A stretch of 64,000 nt of DNA from SVQP01 sp045603085 (GTDB lineage Bacteria; Bacillota; Clostridia; Oscillospirales; CAG-272), in contig JAZULL010000059.1 in NCBI GenBank assembly GCA_045603085.1, positions 1-64,000 on the forward strand. Direction: 5' to 3'. This document shows, in pieces, positions 34,338 through 45,000 of this stretch. Both the position numbers and the translations under genes were made by a program. Positions within the stretch are counted from its first letter, which is position 1. Every line of letters begins with the position of its first letter. The notes under the pieces are model-generated. The model was not told the DNA's origin. It was given only the letters and a program-made list of their open reading frames with translations, and did no database searches.

Positions 34338-35399
34338 TTATCTTCTCATTTTGGGGTCAAGCGCGTCGCGCAGACCGTCGCCGACAAAGTTGAAGCCCAG
34401 AACTGCCATGATAATGCAAAGTCCGGGAGGGCCCCAGATATTGAAATAATTTTGCAGAATGGTGGAGTCGTTTGCGGCGTTGATCATAGTACCCCAAGCC
34501 GCAAATTGCTCGGGCGCACCAAGACCGAGGTAGGTCAGGGATGCTTCGTAAAGGATCATAGAGCCAAGGCTGAGCGTCATGGAAACGATCAGCTGGGGAA
34601 GCACGTTGGGTACGAGGTGCTTGAAGATCTTGCGGAAGGTGCTGTAACCCATGGCCTCTGCGGCCACCATGTATTCCTGCTCGCGCAGAGAAAGGATCTG
34701 ACCGCGCACAAGTCTTGCCGTGCCCGACCAGGAGATCAGGGCAAGGAAGCCCATGAGGTAGTAGATGCGGTGCTGCGGCTCAATTTCAATGGGGAAGCTT
34801 TCGGTTTTGCTCCATGCATCCAGCACCGTACCCACGACCAGCATGATCGGAATACCGGGCAGACACATCAGAATGTCACAGACTCGCATGATGATATTGT
34901 CGATCAAGCCGCCGAAGTAGCCCGCGATACCGCCGAACACCACGCCGATGGCGGCGACCACGAAAACGGTCAGAAAGCTGATGGTCAGCGAGATTCTGCC
35001 GCCGTACATCAGTCTTGCCAGCACGTCCTTACCGGTCTTGTCGGTGCCAAGGGGATGGCTCCACGAGGGCTTTGCCAGCGAGTTGGTGGTTTCGTGTGTT
35101 TCCTCAAGCTGGTAGTAGGAGTGCTCCACGCCGTTCTCATCCACGTAGGTGATCAGCGTCTGCACGTATTCGGTCTTACCCGAATAGTCCACCTCGGTCT
35201 GACCCCACTGCGTATAGAACACGGGACCCAGCCAGCAGAAGGCGAACAGGAAAATGATCAGCACCAGACCAAGCACCGAGAGCTTGGAGCGGAAGAAGCG
35301 GCGCATGACCATGCGTCCGGGAGACATCAGCCGCACGTTTTTATCCAGCGGCTCGTCCTTGGCGGCGGTGTTTTGTACTTTGATTTCCGTATCTTTCAT
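34338..35399 (-). CDS. oppC: Oligopeptide ABC transporter permease OppC
   Basis: A 353-residue inner-membrane permease of the BPD_transp_1 type with an OppC N-terminal segment. Membrane helices start at about 39 (KLSVLGLVLIIFLFAFCWL). The external loop between the first and second helix is long (about 60-120), as in the OppC/DppC family. The EAA-type cytoplasmic loop reads EYMVAAEAMGYSTFRKIFKHLVPN. It ends in DALDPKMRR, the usual OppC finish. It is encoded 12 nt after oppB. Confidence 0.93.
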   Translation of the reverse strand: MKDTEIKVQNTAAKDEPLDKNVRLMSPGRMVMRRFFRSKLSVLGLVLIIFLFAFCWLGPVFYTQWGQTEVDYSGKTEYVQTLITYVDENGVEHSYYQLEETHETTNSLAKPSWSHPLGTDKTGKDVLARLMYGGRISLTISFLTVFVVAAIGVVFGGIAGYFGGLIDNIIMRVCDILMCLPGIPIMLVVGTVLDAWSKTESFPIEIEPQHRIYYLMGFLALISWSGTARLVRGQILSLREQEYMVAAEAMGYSTFRKIFKHLVPNVLPQLIVSMTLSLGSMILYEASLTYLGLGAPEQFAAWGTMINAANDSTILQNYFNIWGPPGLCIIMAVLGFNFVGDGLRDALDPKMRR

Positions 35400-35411
35400 G
35401 CCGTCGCCTCC

Positions 35412-36407
35412 TTAACCAAGTTTGACTCTGGGGTCAACCACGGCGTACATGATGTCCGCAAGCAGAACGCCCACGATACTCAGCACGGCCAAGAACAGGT
35501 TGTAGCCCATGATAAAGGGAATGTCGGCTACCAGCGTTGCCTGATAAGCCATGTTACCGATGCCGGGCAGGCCAAACACCTGCTCGGTGATGATTGCACC
35601 CGAGAACAGAGAGGGGAGCAGACCCGCAAGGGACGTGACCAGCGGGATCAGCGTATTGCGGAAGGCATGCTTGTAGATGACCTTGGTCTCGGAAAGACCC
35701 TTGGCGCGGGCGGTGCGGATGTAATCCGAGCCCAGCACCTCAAGCATGTTGGTTCTGGTCATTCTCATTCTGCCGCCTATGCTCAGAATGACCACGGTCA
35801 GCACGGGAATGACCAGGTAGGACAGATAGTCAAGCACCAGCGCAATACCGGTGTAGTCCATGGTCGCCGAGCCAAGACCCGATGACGGGAACCATCCCAG
35901 CTGCATGGCGAAGATGTTTTTGAGTATCTGTCCGAAGAAGAAGGACGGCAGCGAGATACCGATCATAACCAGAACGGTTACGAAATAATCGCGGAAGGAA
36001 TATTGATGTGTTGCGGCCGTGATGCCAAGGGGAATGGCGATCATAAATTCGAACACGGTCGCTATGGCAGCGACGGCAAAGGAAACCCACATGTTCTTGG
36101 CAATGACGTCGGCAACAGGCTGCTGGAACTTGAAGCTGTTACCGAAGTCCAGGCGCAGCGTAGCCTTGAGCCAAGTAAAGTAGCCCTTGACGATTCCGCC
36201 AAACGTACCGTCCGTACCGTAGCCGTACTCGTTCATCATAGCTTTCATGGTTTCTTCGGTGACGCCCTCGCCCTTGGAGTTGATCTCGGCGATCTTGGTC
36301 GAAATGTAGTCCATGGGCATCAGCTGAATCAGCGTGAAGATGATAAGCGAGACGCAAAACAGGATCAGAACGGAAAGAGCAAGTCGCTTGATAATATATT
36401 TCAGCAT
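35412..36407 (-). CDS. oppB: Oligopeptide ABC transporter permease OppB
   Basis: A 331-residue permease with the OppB opening (MLKYIIKRLALSVLILFCVSLIIFTL) and the EAA loop DYIRTARAKGLSETKVIYKHAFRN. It ends in YAVVDPRVKLG, typical of OppB/DppB. It forms the channel with OppC. The gene starts 21 nt after the stop of the binding-protein gene. Confidence 0.93.
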   Translation of the reverse strand: MLKYIIKRLALSVLILFCVSLIIFTLIQLMPMDYISTKIAEINSKGEGVTEETMKAMMNEYGYGTDGTFGGIVKGYFTWLKATLRLDFGNSFKFQQPVADVIAKNMWVSFAVAAIATVFEFMIAIPLGITAATHQYSFRDYFVTVLVMIGISLPSFFFGQILKNIFAMQLGWFPSSGLGSATMDYTGIALVLDYLSYLVIPVLTVVILSIGGRMRMTRTNMLEVLGSDYIRTARAKGLSETKVIYKHAFRNTLIPLVTSLAGLLPSLFSGAIITEQVFGLPGIGNMAYQATLVADIPFIMGYNLFLAVLSIVGVLLADIMYAVVDPRVKLG

Positions 36408-36428
36408 ATTGTTTTACCGCCTCCTGTC

Positions 36429-38999
36429 TTAATTTGCAAATTCGATCTCCCAGATGTGCTCTAAGGGAGAGGTGTAGGGGTTGATCTCTGTGGGAAGAGA
36501 GGACGCATCAATGACGCGGGAGTTGTACGCGTAAAGCGTCTTTCTCTGATAAACGGGCAGCTCGATGGCCAGATCCAGCACGTATCCCATGGCCTCCTTG
36601 TAAAGGATGGCACGCTCTTCCTGATCGGTGGTCTCACGCGCCTGGTCAATGACCTCGCTGAGCATGTCAAGAATGGCGTTTTCCTCGGGATAAGAGGCGG
36701 GAGAGCCGAGAATTTCGCGGTAGCCCCACGCCAGCGTACTGGTGGCGGTGGAGTTTTTGTGGTAGACCTGATACATATCGGGGTCAACCGTGGTACCCCA
36801 AGCAGCAGCCCAAACGGCAAGCGAGCCGGTGGAAAGCTTGGTCAGCGCCTGGGTGTCGGGAACGATCTCGATATCCCAGCCGCACTCGTTGAGCAGTGCC
36901 TGCGCACTCTCAAAGACCTTGTAGGCGGGGTGGTCGGTCAGGTCTGCGCCTGCGATGGTAAAGGTAATGGAAAGCTGCTTGTCGCCCTGCGAAACACCGG
37001 CGGCGGCCATGTAGTCCAGAATGGTCTGCTTGGCCGTTTCGCGGTCAAAGCGGATGGCGGGATATTCGTGTCCGTTGTCCAGGCTGGGGTTGCCGTTTTC
37101 CATGGGATATGCCCAGGAAACCGTAGACATGGGCCAGTAGATGGTGCTTGCGGTACCGGTGCTGTAGTATTCCAGCGCAAGGCCGGTATCCATGGCACAC
37201 ATAATGGCCTTACGCAGGTTGATGTCGGGCACCTTGCCTGCATTGATGCCAATGTAACCGTAGCCAAGCTGATCGGTGTAGGTGCTGCGAATGCCCTTGG
37301 CCGCAAGGTTATTGATTCTCTCAATATTATCCTGCGTGTACTGGGGTGTGACGAAATGCACCTCGCCCTTTTCCAGCGCGTCTAAGGCGTTGGTGGCGCT
37401 GACCACCTGATAACGCAGCTTTTCGATCTTGGGCTTGCCCATCATAAAGTTTTCGTTGGCCTTGAAGTAAACGATGTTGTTGAGGTAGAAGTCGGCACCC
37501 TTGGGGTTGTCGTCATTGTTTCGGTTGGTGGCCTTGTAAGGGCCTGCGCCAACCGGCACCTTGGTGACCTCGCTTGCGCGGATGGTGTTGGACATGAAAT
37601 CAAACGAGCCGTATTCCACGCCGAACTTGTTGTTCGGAATGTCCACGGTGTAGCCTGCGCCGTAGTAGTGCTGGGGAGCAACCGAGAACGCGAAGTTCCA
37701 GATCGCCTTGGGGTCAACGCCGTTGATGGTGATCTGCAGCACGTCGTATTCGTCGCGGTTAGCGGGTGTGCCGTCGGGATTGTGCTCGTGCGCTACGGTG
37801 TAGAAGCCGTTTTCGGTTTCCACCTCCTGGATGTCGGTGGTGTGACCCAGGGAAACGATACCCGCGATATTGGGTACGAGCAGCGTGCCGTCAGCCGAGA
37901 CGTTCTCGCGCAGAATGACCGTGGTGGCCTGCGCACTGTATTCGGTCAAGAGGGTGTTGGCGGTTGCCCAGTACTGCAGAATGATGTGCAGCTCCTGCTC
38001 CACCTTCTGATTGTAAACGTACTCGATCGCCTTTTCCTTAGAGGTCACAACGTCGGGGGAATAGTTGCGGGTGACCTTTTTGATCTTGGTCTTGATGTCC
38101 TTGTTGGTCACGGGGTCCTTTTCGTACTCAACGGTCACAAAGCCCTCTGCAAACATAAAGGACGTGATCTCGTCAAATTCACCCGTTTCCTTATAAGGTG
38201 TTTCGGTGTAAGCGGAGGAGGCGGAGGTGTAATCACTTTCCAGCTCCTTTTTGAATTCTGCGAGCGTCAGCTCGTAATCTGCCAGCAGATTGTCGGTGGT
38301 GACAGCCGAGGGATCGTTGGAAATGGCCTCCTTGTAGCCCTTGGAAAGACCTGCGGCGGCAATTGCCCCCACCATGGTGTCGTAATCTGCGCTGTAAGAG
38401 CCTGCGGTATCGGTTCTGCCCACCTGCTTATAAAGGTTGAGCAGCTCGTTGATGCGGTTCTTGGCTCTGGTGGTTGCCAGCTCGGCAATGATCTCGCTGG
38501 TGTCATTTGAGCCCGAGCCGCGGGTCTGGGTTCTGTAATCCTGCAGACCGACGATGTCGGTGGAGTACATGGTGGAGGAGCCGGTGTAGACGGGGTCGAG
38601 GTAAACGTACATGTTGAACAGCACGTCCTCAATGGTCAGGGGCTCTCCGTCCGAGAACACGATGCCGTTTTTGATAACGAAGGTGTAGGTGGTCGTGTCG
38701 GAAAAATCGTCGTATTCGATGGCGTAATCCAGCGTGACGACCGCTTCGTCCGGGCCGCATGCCACCGTGACCTGCTCGTTTTCATAGCCGGTGGTCAGCA
38801 TGGCGATCTGTGTCATGGCAACGATGGTGGCATCGGGTGCTGTGGTGGAGTAGAAGGGATTGAATACGCCGTCCAGCGCGTCGGTCATAACGACCAGCGC
38901 GTCGGGGCGACCGCCCCCCTGTCCGCAGGCGCTCAGCACACCCAGTGAGCTGAGCAGCGTTGCGGCACAGAGAATCAAGGAAAGGATTTTCTTATTCAT
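36429..38999 (-). CDS. oppA: Oligopeptide-binding lipoprotein (SBP family 5) with large insertion
   Basis: An 856-residue lipoprotein. The signal peptide ends in lipobox LSAC (about 22-25). The fold is that of family 5 solute-binding proteins: FSDGEPLTIEDVLF near residue 115 and PYKATNRNNDD in the second half are family signatures. Typical OppA proteins are about 540 residues. Here an insertion of about 200 residues (about 150-360), rich in charged helices (ARTTR, LAEFKKELES, KEKAIEYVYNQKVEQEL), splits the first lobe. The captured peptides would be passed to OppBC. It lies 22 nt after the giant protease gene, suggesting the two are made together. Confidence 0.9.
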   Translation of the reverse strand: MNKKILSLILCAATLLSSLGVLSACGQGGGRPDALVVMTDALDGVFNPFYSTTAPDATIVAMTQIAMLTTGYENEQVTVACGPDEAVVTLDYAIEYDDFSDTTTYTFVIKNGIVFSDGEPLTIEDVLFNMYVYLDPVYTGSSTMYSTDIVGLQDYRTQTRGSGSNDTSEIIAELATTRAKNRINELLNLYKQVGRTDTAGSYSADYDTMVGAIAAAGLSKGYKEAISNDPSAVTTDNLLADYELTLAEFKKELESDYTSASSAYTETPYKETGEFDEITSFMFAEGFVTVEYEKDPVTNKDIKTKIKKVTRNYSPDVVTSKEKAIEYVYNQKVEQELHIILQYWATANTLLTEYSAQATTVILRENVSADGTLLVPNIAGIVSLGHTTDIQEVETENGFYTVAHEHNPDGTPANRDEYDVLQITINGVDPKAIWNFAFSVAPQHYYGAGYTVDIPNNKFGVEYGSFDFMSNTIRASEVTKVPVGAGPYKATNRNNDDNPKGADFYLNNIVYFKANENFMMGKPKIEKLRYQVVSATNALDALEKGEVHFVTPQYTQDNIERINNLAAKGIRSTYTDQLGYGYIGINAGKVPDINLRKAIMCAMDTGLALEYYSTGTASTIYWPMSTVSWAYPMENGNPSLDNGHEYPAIRFDRETAKQTILDYMAAAGVSQGDKQLSITFTIAGADLTDHPAYKVFESAQALLNECGWDIEIVPDTQALTKLSTGSLAVWAAAWGTTVDPDMYQVYHKNSTATSTLAWGYREILGSPASYPEENAILDMLSEVIDQARETTDQEERAILYKEAMGYVLDLAIELPVYQRKTLYAYNSRVIDASSLPTEINPYTSPLEHIWEIEFAN

Positions 39000-39021
39000 T
39001 TGTCATAATCCTCCTTCTTTC

Positions 39022-42000
39022 TTAGTTCTGCTTACGGGGCGTCAGAGTGATCTCGCCCGTTTCGGGATTGACGGTCAGGATCGCGCCCATCTTGTTGTCA
39101 CCTGTCAGCTGTGCGCTCACGTTTTCAAGGCTGATGCCGTCGGTGTTACCCGAGCCTGCGATCAAGCCGTAAACGGCGCTGTCCATGCCGTCCAGATACA
39201 GCGAGGGATCAATGAGAAGCTTACCGCTGACGGTAACGTTCCGGACGGTTGCCTGCTCGGAGATCGTACCTGCAAACAGACCGATGGTCGAGCCCTGAAG
39301 TCTGGAGCCAACGGCGGTGTAGGTCACGTTTTCAAAGTGCAGGTCGGTAATGCAAGCTCCTGCGCCGATGAATCCGAACAAGCCGCCCTGCTGTGCGCCG
39401 TTGGGCTGAACAACAGTAATATTGGACATCTTGTGGCCGTTACCGATAATTTGTCCGGTAAACTGGTTCTGACCCTTATAGAAGGCCGTGGGCCAGATCG
39501 CACCCTTGACAGAGAAGTCAAGGTCTGCCTCGATGATGTAGTTACCGTCTGCTCTTGCGTGCTTATAAAGCTGCTTGACCGAGCTGATCTTGAACCAACT
39601 GCCTTCCCAGAGGTCGACGTACACGTTCATGGCAGGAGAGTTGGTCGTGCCGTTTTCGTAGTTGATATCAAGGGTCAAAGGATCGGTCAGAGGCGTGGTC
39701 ATCTGCACGTCTGCATAGATGGCGTTGGGTGTGCCCTCCAGCTTGGGGAAGTTACCGCCAAGGGAAATGGCGCCGTTCTTCCATACGGGGATGGAGAGCT
39801 TGGAGCTTACGTAGGTCTGGATCAGCGTGGGGTTGCCGTTCTCGTCGAGAGTGTTGAGGTCGTACAGGTTGAACTGTACGCCGGGCACCCATGCCGCATA
39901 AAGCGTCAGGACTGCATCCGAGCCGGACTTGACGGTCTCGGGATCGACGGTCACGGTATCGGTGTCAAAGTCCCAGCGGCTGGAGTATACCCAGCCCTGC
40001 TCTCTGCCGGAGATCTCAGTCAGCTCGCCGTATTCGTCAAGCGGGCGACCCTGCTGGTCAACTCTGGGCTGACGGTCGGTGTACCAGCCGGCCAAGGTGT
40101 AGCCGGGATTGTCCACCACGTAAGCCTGCGCGCCGCGGAGCTTATCCTGCGGGTCGAGCAGCGAGATGTGGATCTTGCCGTTCTCGTCAACCGTGTAATC
40201 GCCGATGGCGAACACGTCAACCACCGTGACGTCACGGTTTGCAAAGGTACCGTCACCTGCATCGTAGCGGATGCTGACGTCATAGCCCTGCTTGTCAAGC
40301 TGCTTGTAGGGATCCTTCCACTGAGAGCCTGCGGAGGAGAACAGCGTGCCAAGCATGAGAATGATTGCCGCGCCGATGGCAACAACCGAAATAATGGTGA
40401 AGATCTTGCCAAATGGAACGGCGGCAAAGGCCTGCGCCAGCTTGCCGGGCTTGTTCATGCCTCTGGGCTTGTGGGGCTTGTTCAGCTTGATGGGCTTCTC
40501 GGCCTTGGCCTTGACCTTGGCTTTCTGTGCGGCCTTGAGCTCGGCCAGGTATTCGGGGGTGAAGACCTTGCGGGCAAGGATAAAGCAAGCGATTGCGAGA
40601 ACCAGCGAGATGACGCCCACGATGGCAAGTGCGATCGAGAGCACCTTGGTGACCGAAACGCCTGCGGGAGGCTCGGGCGTGGGCTCGGCAGAGCCGGATT
40701 CACCCGCAAGGGCCTCCAGATCCGCAATTCTGCGCTCAGCCTGTGTCAGCTTGTCAAGGTTGTAAACAAGAGCCTTTTGCTCCATGGTGGAGATCTTATC
40801 GTAAGCGGCTCTTGCAGCCTCGACCAGCGCCTTGTCCTCAAGGGTCACCTTTTCGGGGATGGCGTTGATGGCGGCGATGGCTGCCAGCGTGACGTCATCG
40901 GCGGCGGCACTGCCGTCAATGAAGGTGTCGAAATACTGTGCAAAGATGAAGGAATCGTAGTGGTGGCCGTTGACGGGTCTGACCATGGTGATGGGAGAAT
41001 CAACGTGACCGATATAGTCTACGAAGCTTGCACCGTAGTAGGTGTTGTGGTAGCTGGTGTCGGCATTCCACATGTAGTACTTGATAATACCCAGACCGGG
41101 CTTGGTCAGCGTGGAGCCGTCGGCGGCGTAGAAGGAGTAGTCGCCGGTTGCGGGGATGTTTTCGTAGCTTTCGTGATACAGCGCGTCGAATTCCTCTTCC
41201 AGAATGGGCGCGTTGTAGGACGAGAATACCACCAGCTTCAGATCCTCGCAGTCATAGAAGGCCTTGTGGCCGATAGAGGCCAGCGTATAGGGCAGGGTGA
41301 CCTGCTTTACGGGAGCGCCCGCAAAGGCCATGGCCGAGATGCGGACGGTGCCGTCGGCAACCGTGACAGAGGTATCGTCGCCGGTATAGGCGATCAGCTC
41401 AAGGCCCTTGGGCACGACGCGGTAGAGGTTACCGTCGATGACGCGGACGTTGTCGCTGATATCGTAGGTGTAAACGGTGGAGATATACTCCTTGCCGTTG
41501 AAGGTCAGGGTCTCGGTGCTCGAGAGCTTGGTAAGGCGGCACATTGCAAACGGGTTGTCGCCCATATCGGTCAGTGCCGAGCCCAGCGTCAGGGCAAAGT
41601 CTGCCATGGTGTCCTTATAGAAGGCGTGCGTACCGATATAGGAAGCACCCGACAGATCGGCACCGGGCAGGATGGAGTACGCAAAGGCGTAATCGCCAAC
41701 GTGGGAGACGTTTTGCATGCCGCTCACGGCAGAAAGCTTGGTGTCGTAAGCGAATGCGCCCTCGGATACCGTCACGCCGCTCTGACCAAAGGTGACGGAA
41801 GACAGCTGCTCGCAGTAAGCAAAGGCGTAAGTGCCGATGCTTTTGATGCTGTCAAGCTTCAGCGAGGAAAGCGCGGTGGTGTAGAAGGTGTTACTGCCGA
41901 TGTCGGTGACCCCTTCGAGGTTGATCTCGGAGAGGTTGCGGCAGTACAGGAACGCCTTGTCGGGAATGACCTTGACGTCTGCACCCAGCGTGACCTTTTC

Positions 42001-45000
42001 AAGCAGCTGGCAGTAAGCAAAGGCTTCCGTGCCCATGGAGGTCAGGCTGTTGAGCTTGACCGAGGTAAAGATGGGAGCAAAGTATCTGTATACGTATTCG
42101 CCGTTGACGTCCACCACGGGCGAGGTGAGGTTTTCGTCGTAGTAGTCGTTGTAGACCTCGCCCGAGAAGGCGTACGCGCCGATAGAGGTGACGCCGGACA
42201 GGTCGATATCCGAAAGACTTGCGGCGTTGTAGAATGCATAGTCTCCAATGCTGACGCCGCTGCCCAGCGTGACGCTCTGCAGCTTGACAGCACCCCAGAA
42301 GGCGCGGTTGCCGATCTGCACGTTGTCGCCGACGGTCAGAGAGGTCAGGGGGGACTTGAAGGCTACGTAGTAAACGTAGGAGAACAAATCGTTGGGCATG
42401 CTCTCGCTTCGGATCTCCATATTGCGGTTGCTGAGCAATGCGAAGGCGTCGTCGCCCAGCACAACGTCAGCACCTACCGTAACGCTTTCCAGGCCGATAC
42501 ACTCGGAGAACGCGCCTTTGCCGACCTTGATGCCGTCGGGCAGGGTAACGCTTGTCAGACCCGAGCCGCTAAAGGCGTAGTCGCCGATGGCGGAAAGACC
42601 TGCAAACGAGGGAGCAACGGTCAGCTTGGAGCAACCGTCAAAGGCGTGCTCGCCAATCTCGGTCAGCTGACCCAGCGTGACGGTTGTCAGCTTGGAGCAG
42701 CCCGCAAATGCGTAAGGGGAGAGCTTGGTAACGCCGGGGAGCACCACCGAGGTGACGTTGGCGTTGCCCGAGAACGCACCCGTGCCGATGGCGGTGACGT
42801 TGAGATCGGGTGCAAACTCGCCCTTGGTTGCGGGAGCAACCAGGATCAGCGTGCTGTTGGTCTTATCAACAATGTAAGAGAGGTTTTCGCCGGTAACAAA
42901 GCGAGTGTTGGCCGCGTCGATGTTGATCGAGCTCAGCTTTGTGCCGCCAAAGGCGTTTTCGTTGATGACCGCAACGTCCTTGCCAAGCGTCACCTTTTCC
43001 AGCTTCTTGGCACCCTGGAATGCACCCGTGGGCACGACGGCGGTGTTGAGCGTGACCTCGGTCAGCGACTCGCAGCCCGCAAAGGCGTACATACCCAGCT
43101 TATAGATGGGAGCGTTGATGGTCAGCTTTTTGAGTGAAGAGTTGTTTGCAAACGCGTGCTTACCGATCGACTGAATGCTCTCGGAGAGCGTCAGGCTGCT
43201 CAGCGAGCGGTTGCCTGCAAATGCATAGTCGGCAATGGCAACTGCGCTGTCCAGCTTGACAGAGCCGGTCAGGGCACAGCCCTCAAACGCGCTTTCATTG
43301 ATAAATTTCACGTTTTCCAGACCAACGACGGTTTTAAGCGAGGTACAGCCGTAGAATGCACCCCAGTCGATACGGGTCAGGGTGGAGGGCAGTACCACGC
43401 GCTCAAGCGCGGTCAGGTTTGCAAAAGCGTAGGACGAAATGGTCTCAACGCCCTCGGGGATGACGACTTCCTTGATGGTGTCCTCACCGATATACCAGAT
43501 CTTGGAGTATTCGGGGTTTTCCTCGGTGATCTCCTCGGGAAGCTTGTCGATATAGTCGTAGTTGGAGAATGCGAACTGGCCGATCTCGGTCAGAGAAAGG
43601 CTTTCGGGAATGACGACTGTGCCGCCAAGGCCGAAGTAATTCTGCAGCACGGGGCCGCTCGTCACATAGGGATCCTTGACCTCAATGCTGATCGATTTGG
43701 AGTAGTAGGTAGACTTGCCGTCCATGACCACGCTTGCGGTGACCGAGGCAAAGCCTTCCTTTTGCGCTACGATAGTGCCGGTTTTGGCATCCACCGTCAC
43801 GATATCGGGGTTGGAGGATTCCCAGACCACCTTGGTGTCGTCGGGGAAATAAGCGTCCAGCTTATAGCGCACCGTCACCGACTCGGAGGGGTACATTTCA
43901 AAGCGATAATTGGTGGAGCCGAACTTGGCCTCGTCACCCGTTACGCCCAGCTCGCGGTCGGAGGAGTTGACGAAATAGAAGGCCTTGTCCACGAAATAGC
44001 CGGTCAGATCAAAGAAATCGGTGACGGGCTTGTCGTATTGCACGTATCCCGCGTCGCCCTCGGAGAGCACCTTGACGCGGAATTCGTAGTAGCTCTTGGA
44101 GTCATTGGGGTCGGTGATACGGATACGGGTCACCGTACCGGGTGTGACGGGCACCAGTGTGTTGCCCACGATCTTGACGTTATCGGGATTGAAGGTAACG
44201 TAGTCGAGCAGCTCGCTCCAGGAGGAGTCGGGATACAGGACGGGATTGAGCTCGTAGGTCTGATAGGGAGAGAGCTCCAGCACCGGCATGTTCTGCTCGG
44301 GGGTGGGAACGAATCCCTCAAACTCGGGCAGGTAGAAGTCAACGTACTCGTCGGGCAGACCGATCTCGTAGGTGGCCTCGTTCATGGCGTAGTCGTAGCA
44401 GGTCAGCGCAAAGGTGTTTTTGTGCGCCGCACCGGACTTGATATCGTCCACGTAGTCGGTCAGCTCAATGATGACGTCGGTGGTGTTGTTATACTCCGAG
44501 TAGATGGCGGTTACGTACTTGCCAAAGGACTTGAAGATGTAGCCGGTGTCGGTCAGGGTCACGTAGCCTGCCTGATAGCCCATGGAGTAGTGGTTATCGT
44601 AGATCGAGACCTTGGCGTACAGACGGTTGACCTGGCTGGACTTGTCGTATTCGGTATAGTAGACGCAGTCGGTCACGGCAGGTGCTTCGAAGTCTGTATA
44701 AAGCGGGAAGGTCATGGTGTTGCGCAGGTTGGTGTCCGCGCCACCGTCGCCGTAGTCCAGAAGACCCTTGATGGTGACGGTGTATTTGGTGTTGTTCTTG
44801 AGATTTTGCTCAATGGCGGAGAAGCCAACATCTAAGTTTGCGGGGAAGATCGTGGGACCGCCGTCCGAATAGGCTTTGCGGATATATTCCGCTGTGCGCT
44901 CGAATACCACCTCGCCGGTTGCATCGTCGGTGATGGTGATCTTCATTTCCTTGGCACCGCGGAGCATGCCCATCCAGACGTATTCCAGCGAGTTGATCGC

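Noticed and set aside
33117..35885. 922-codon plus-strand open frame opposite oppC and oppD
   Set aside because: It is a shadow of the opp genes with His/Asp-rich composition and no conserved motifs.
38860..43137. 1425-codon open frame antisense to the giant protease
   Set aside because: Its translation is low-complexity Gly/Val/His-rich, lacks domains and runs exactly opposite the leucine-rich repeats. It arises from codon bias (few stops antisense) rather than a gene.
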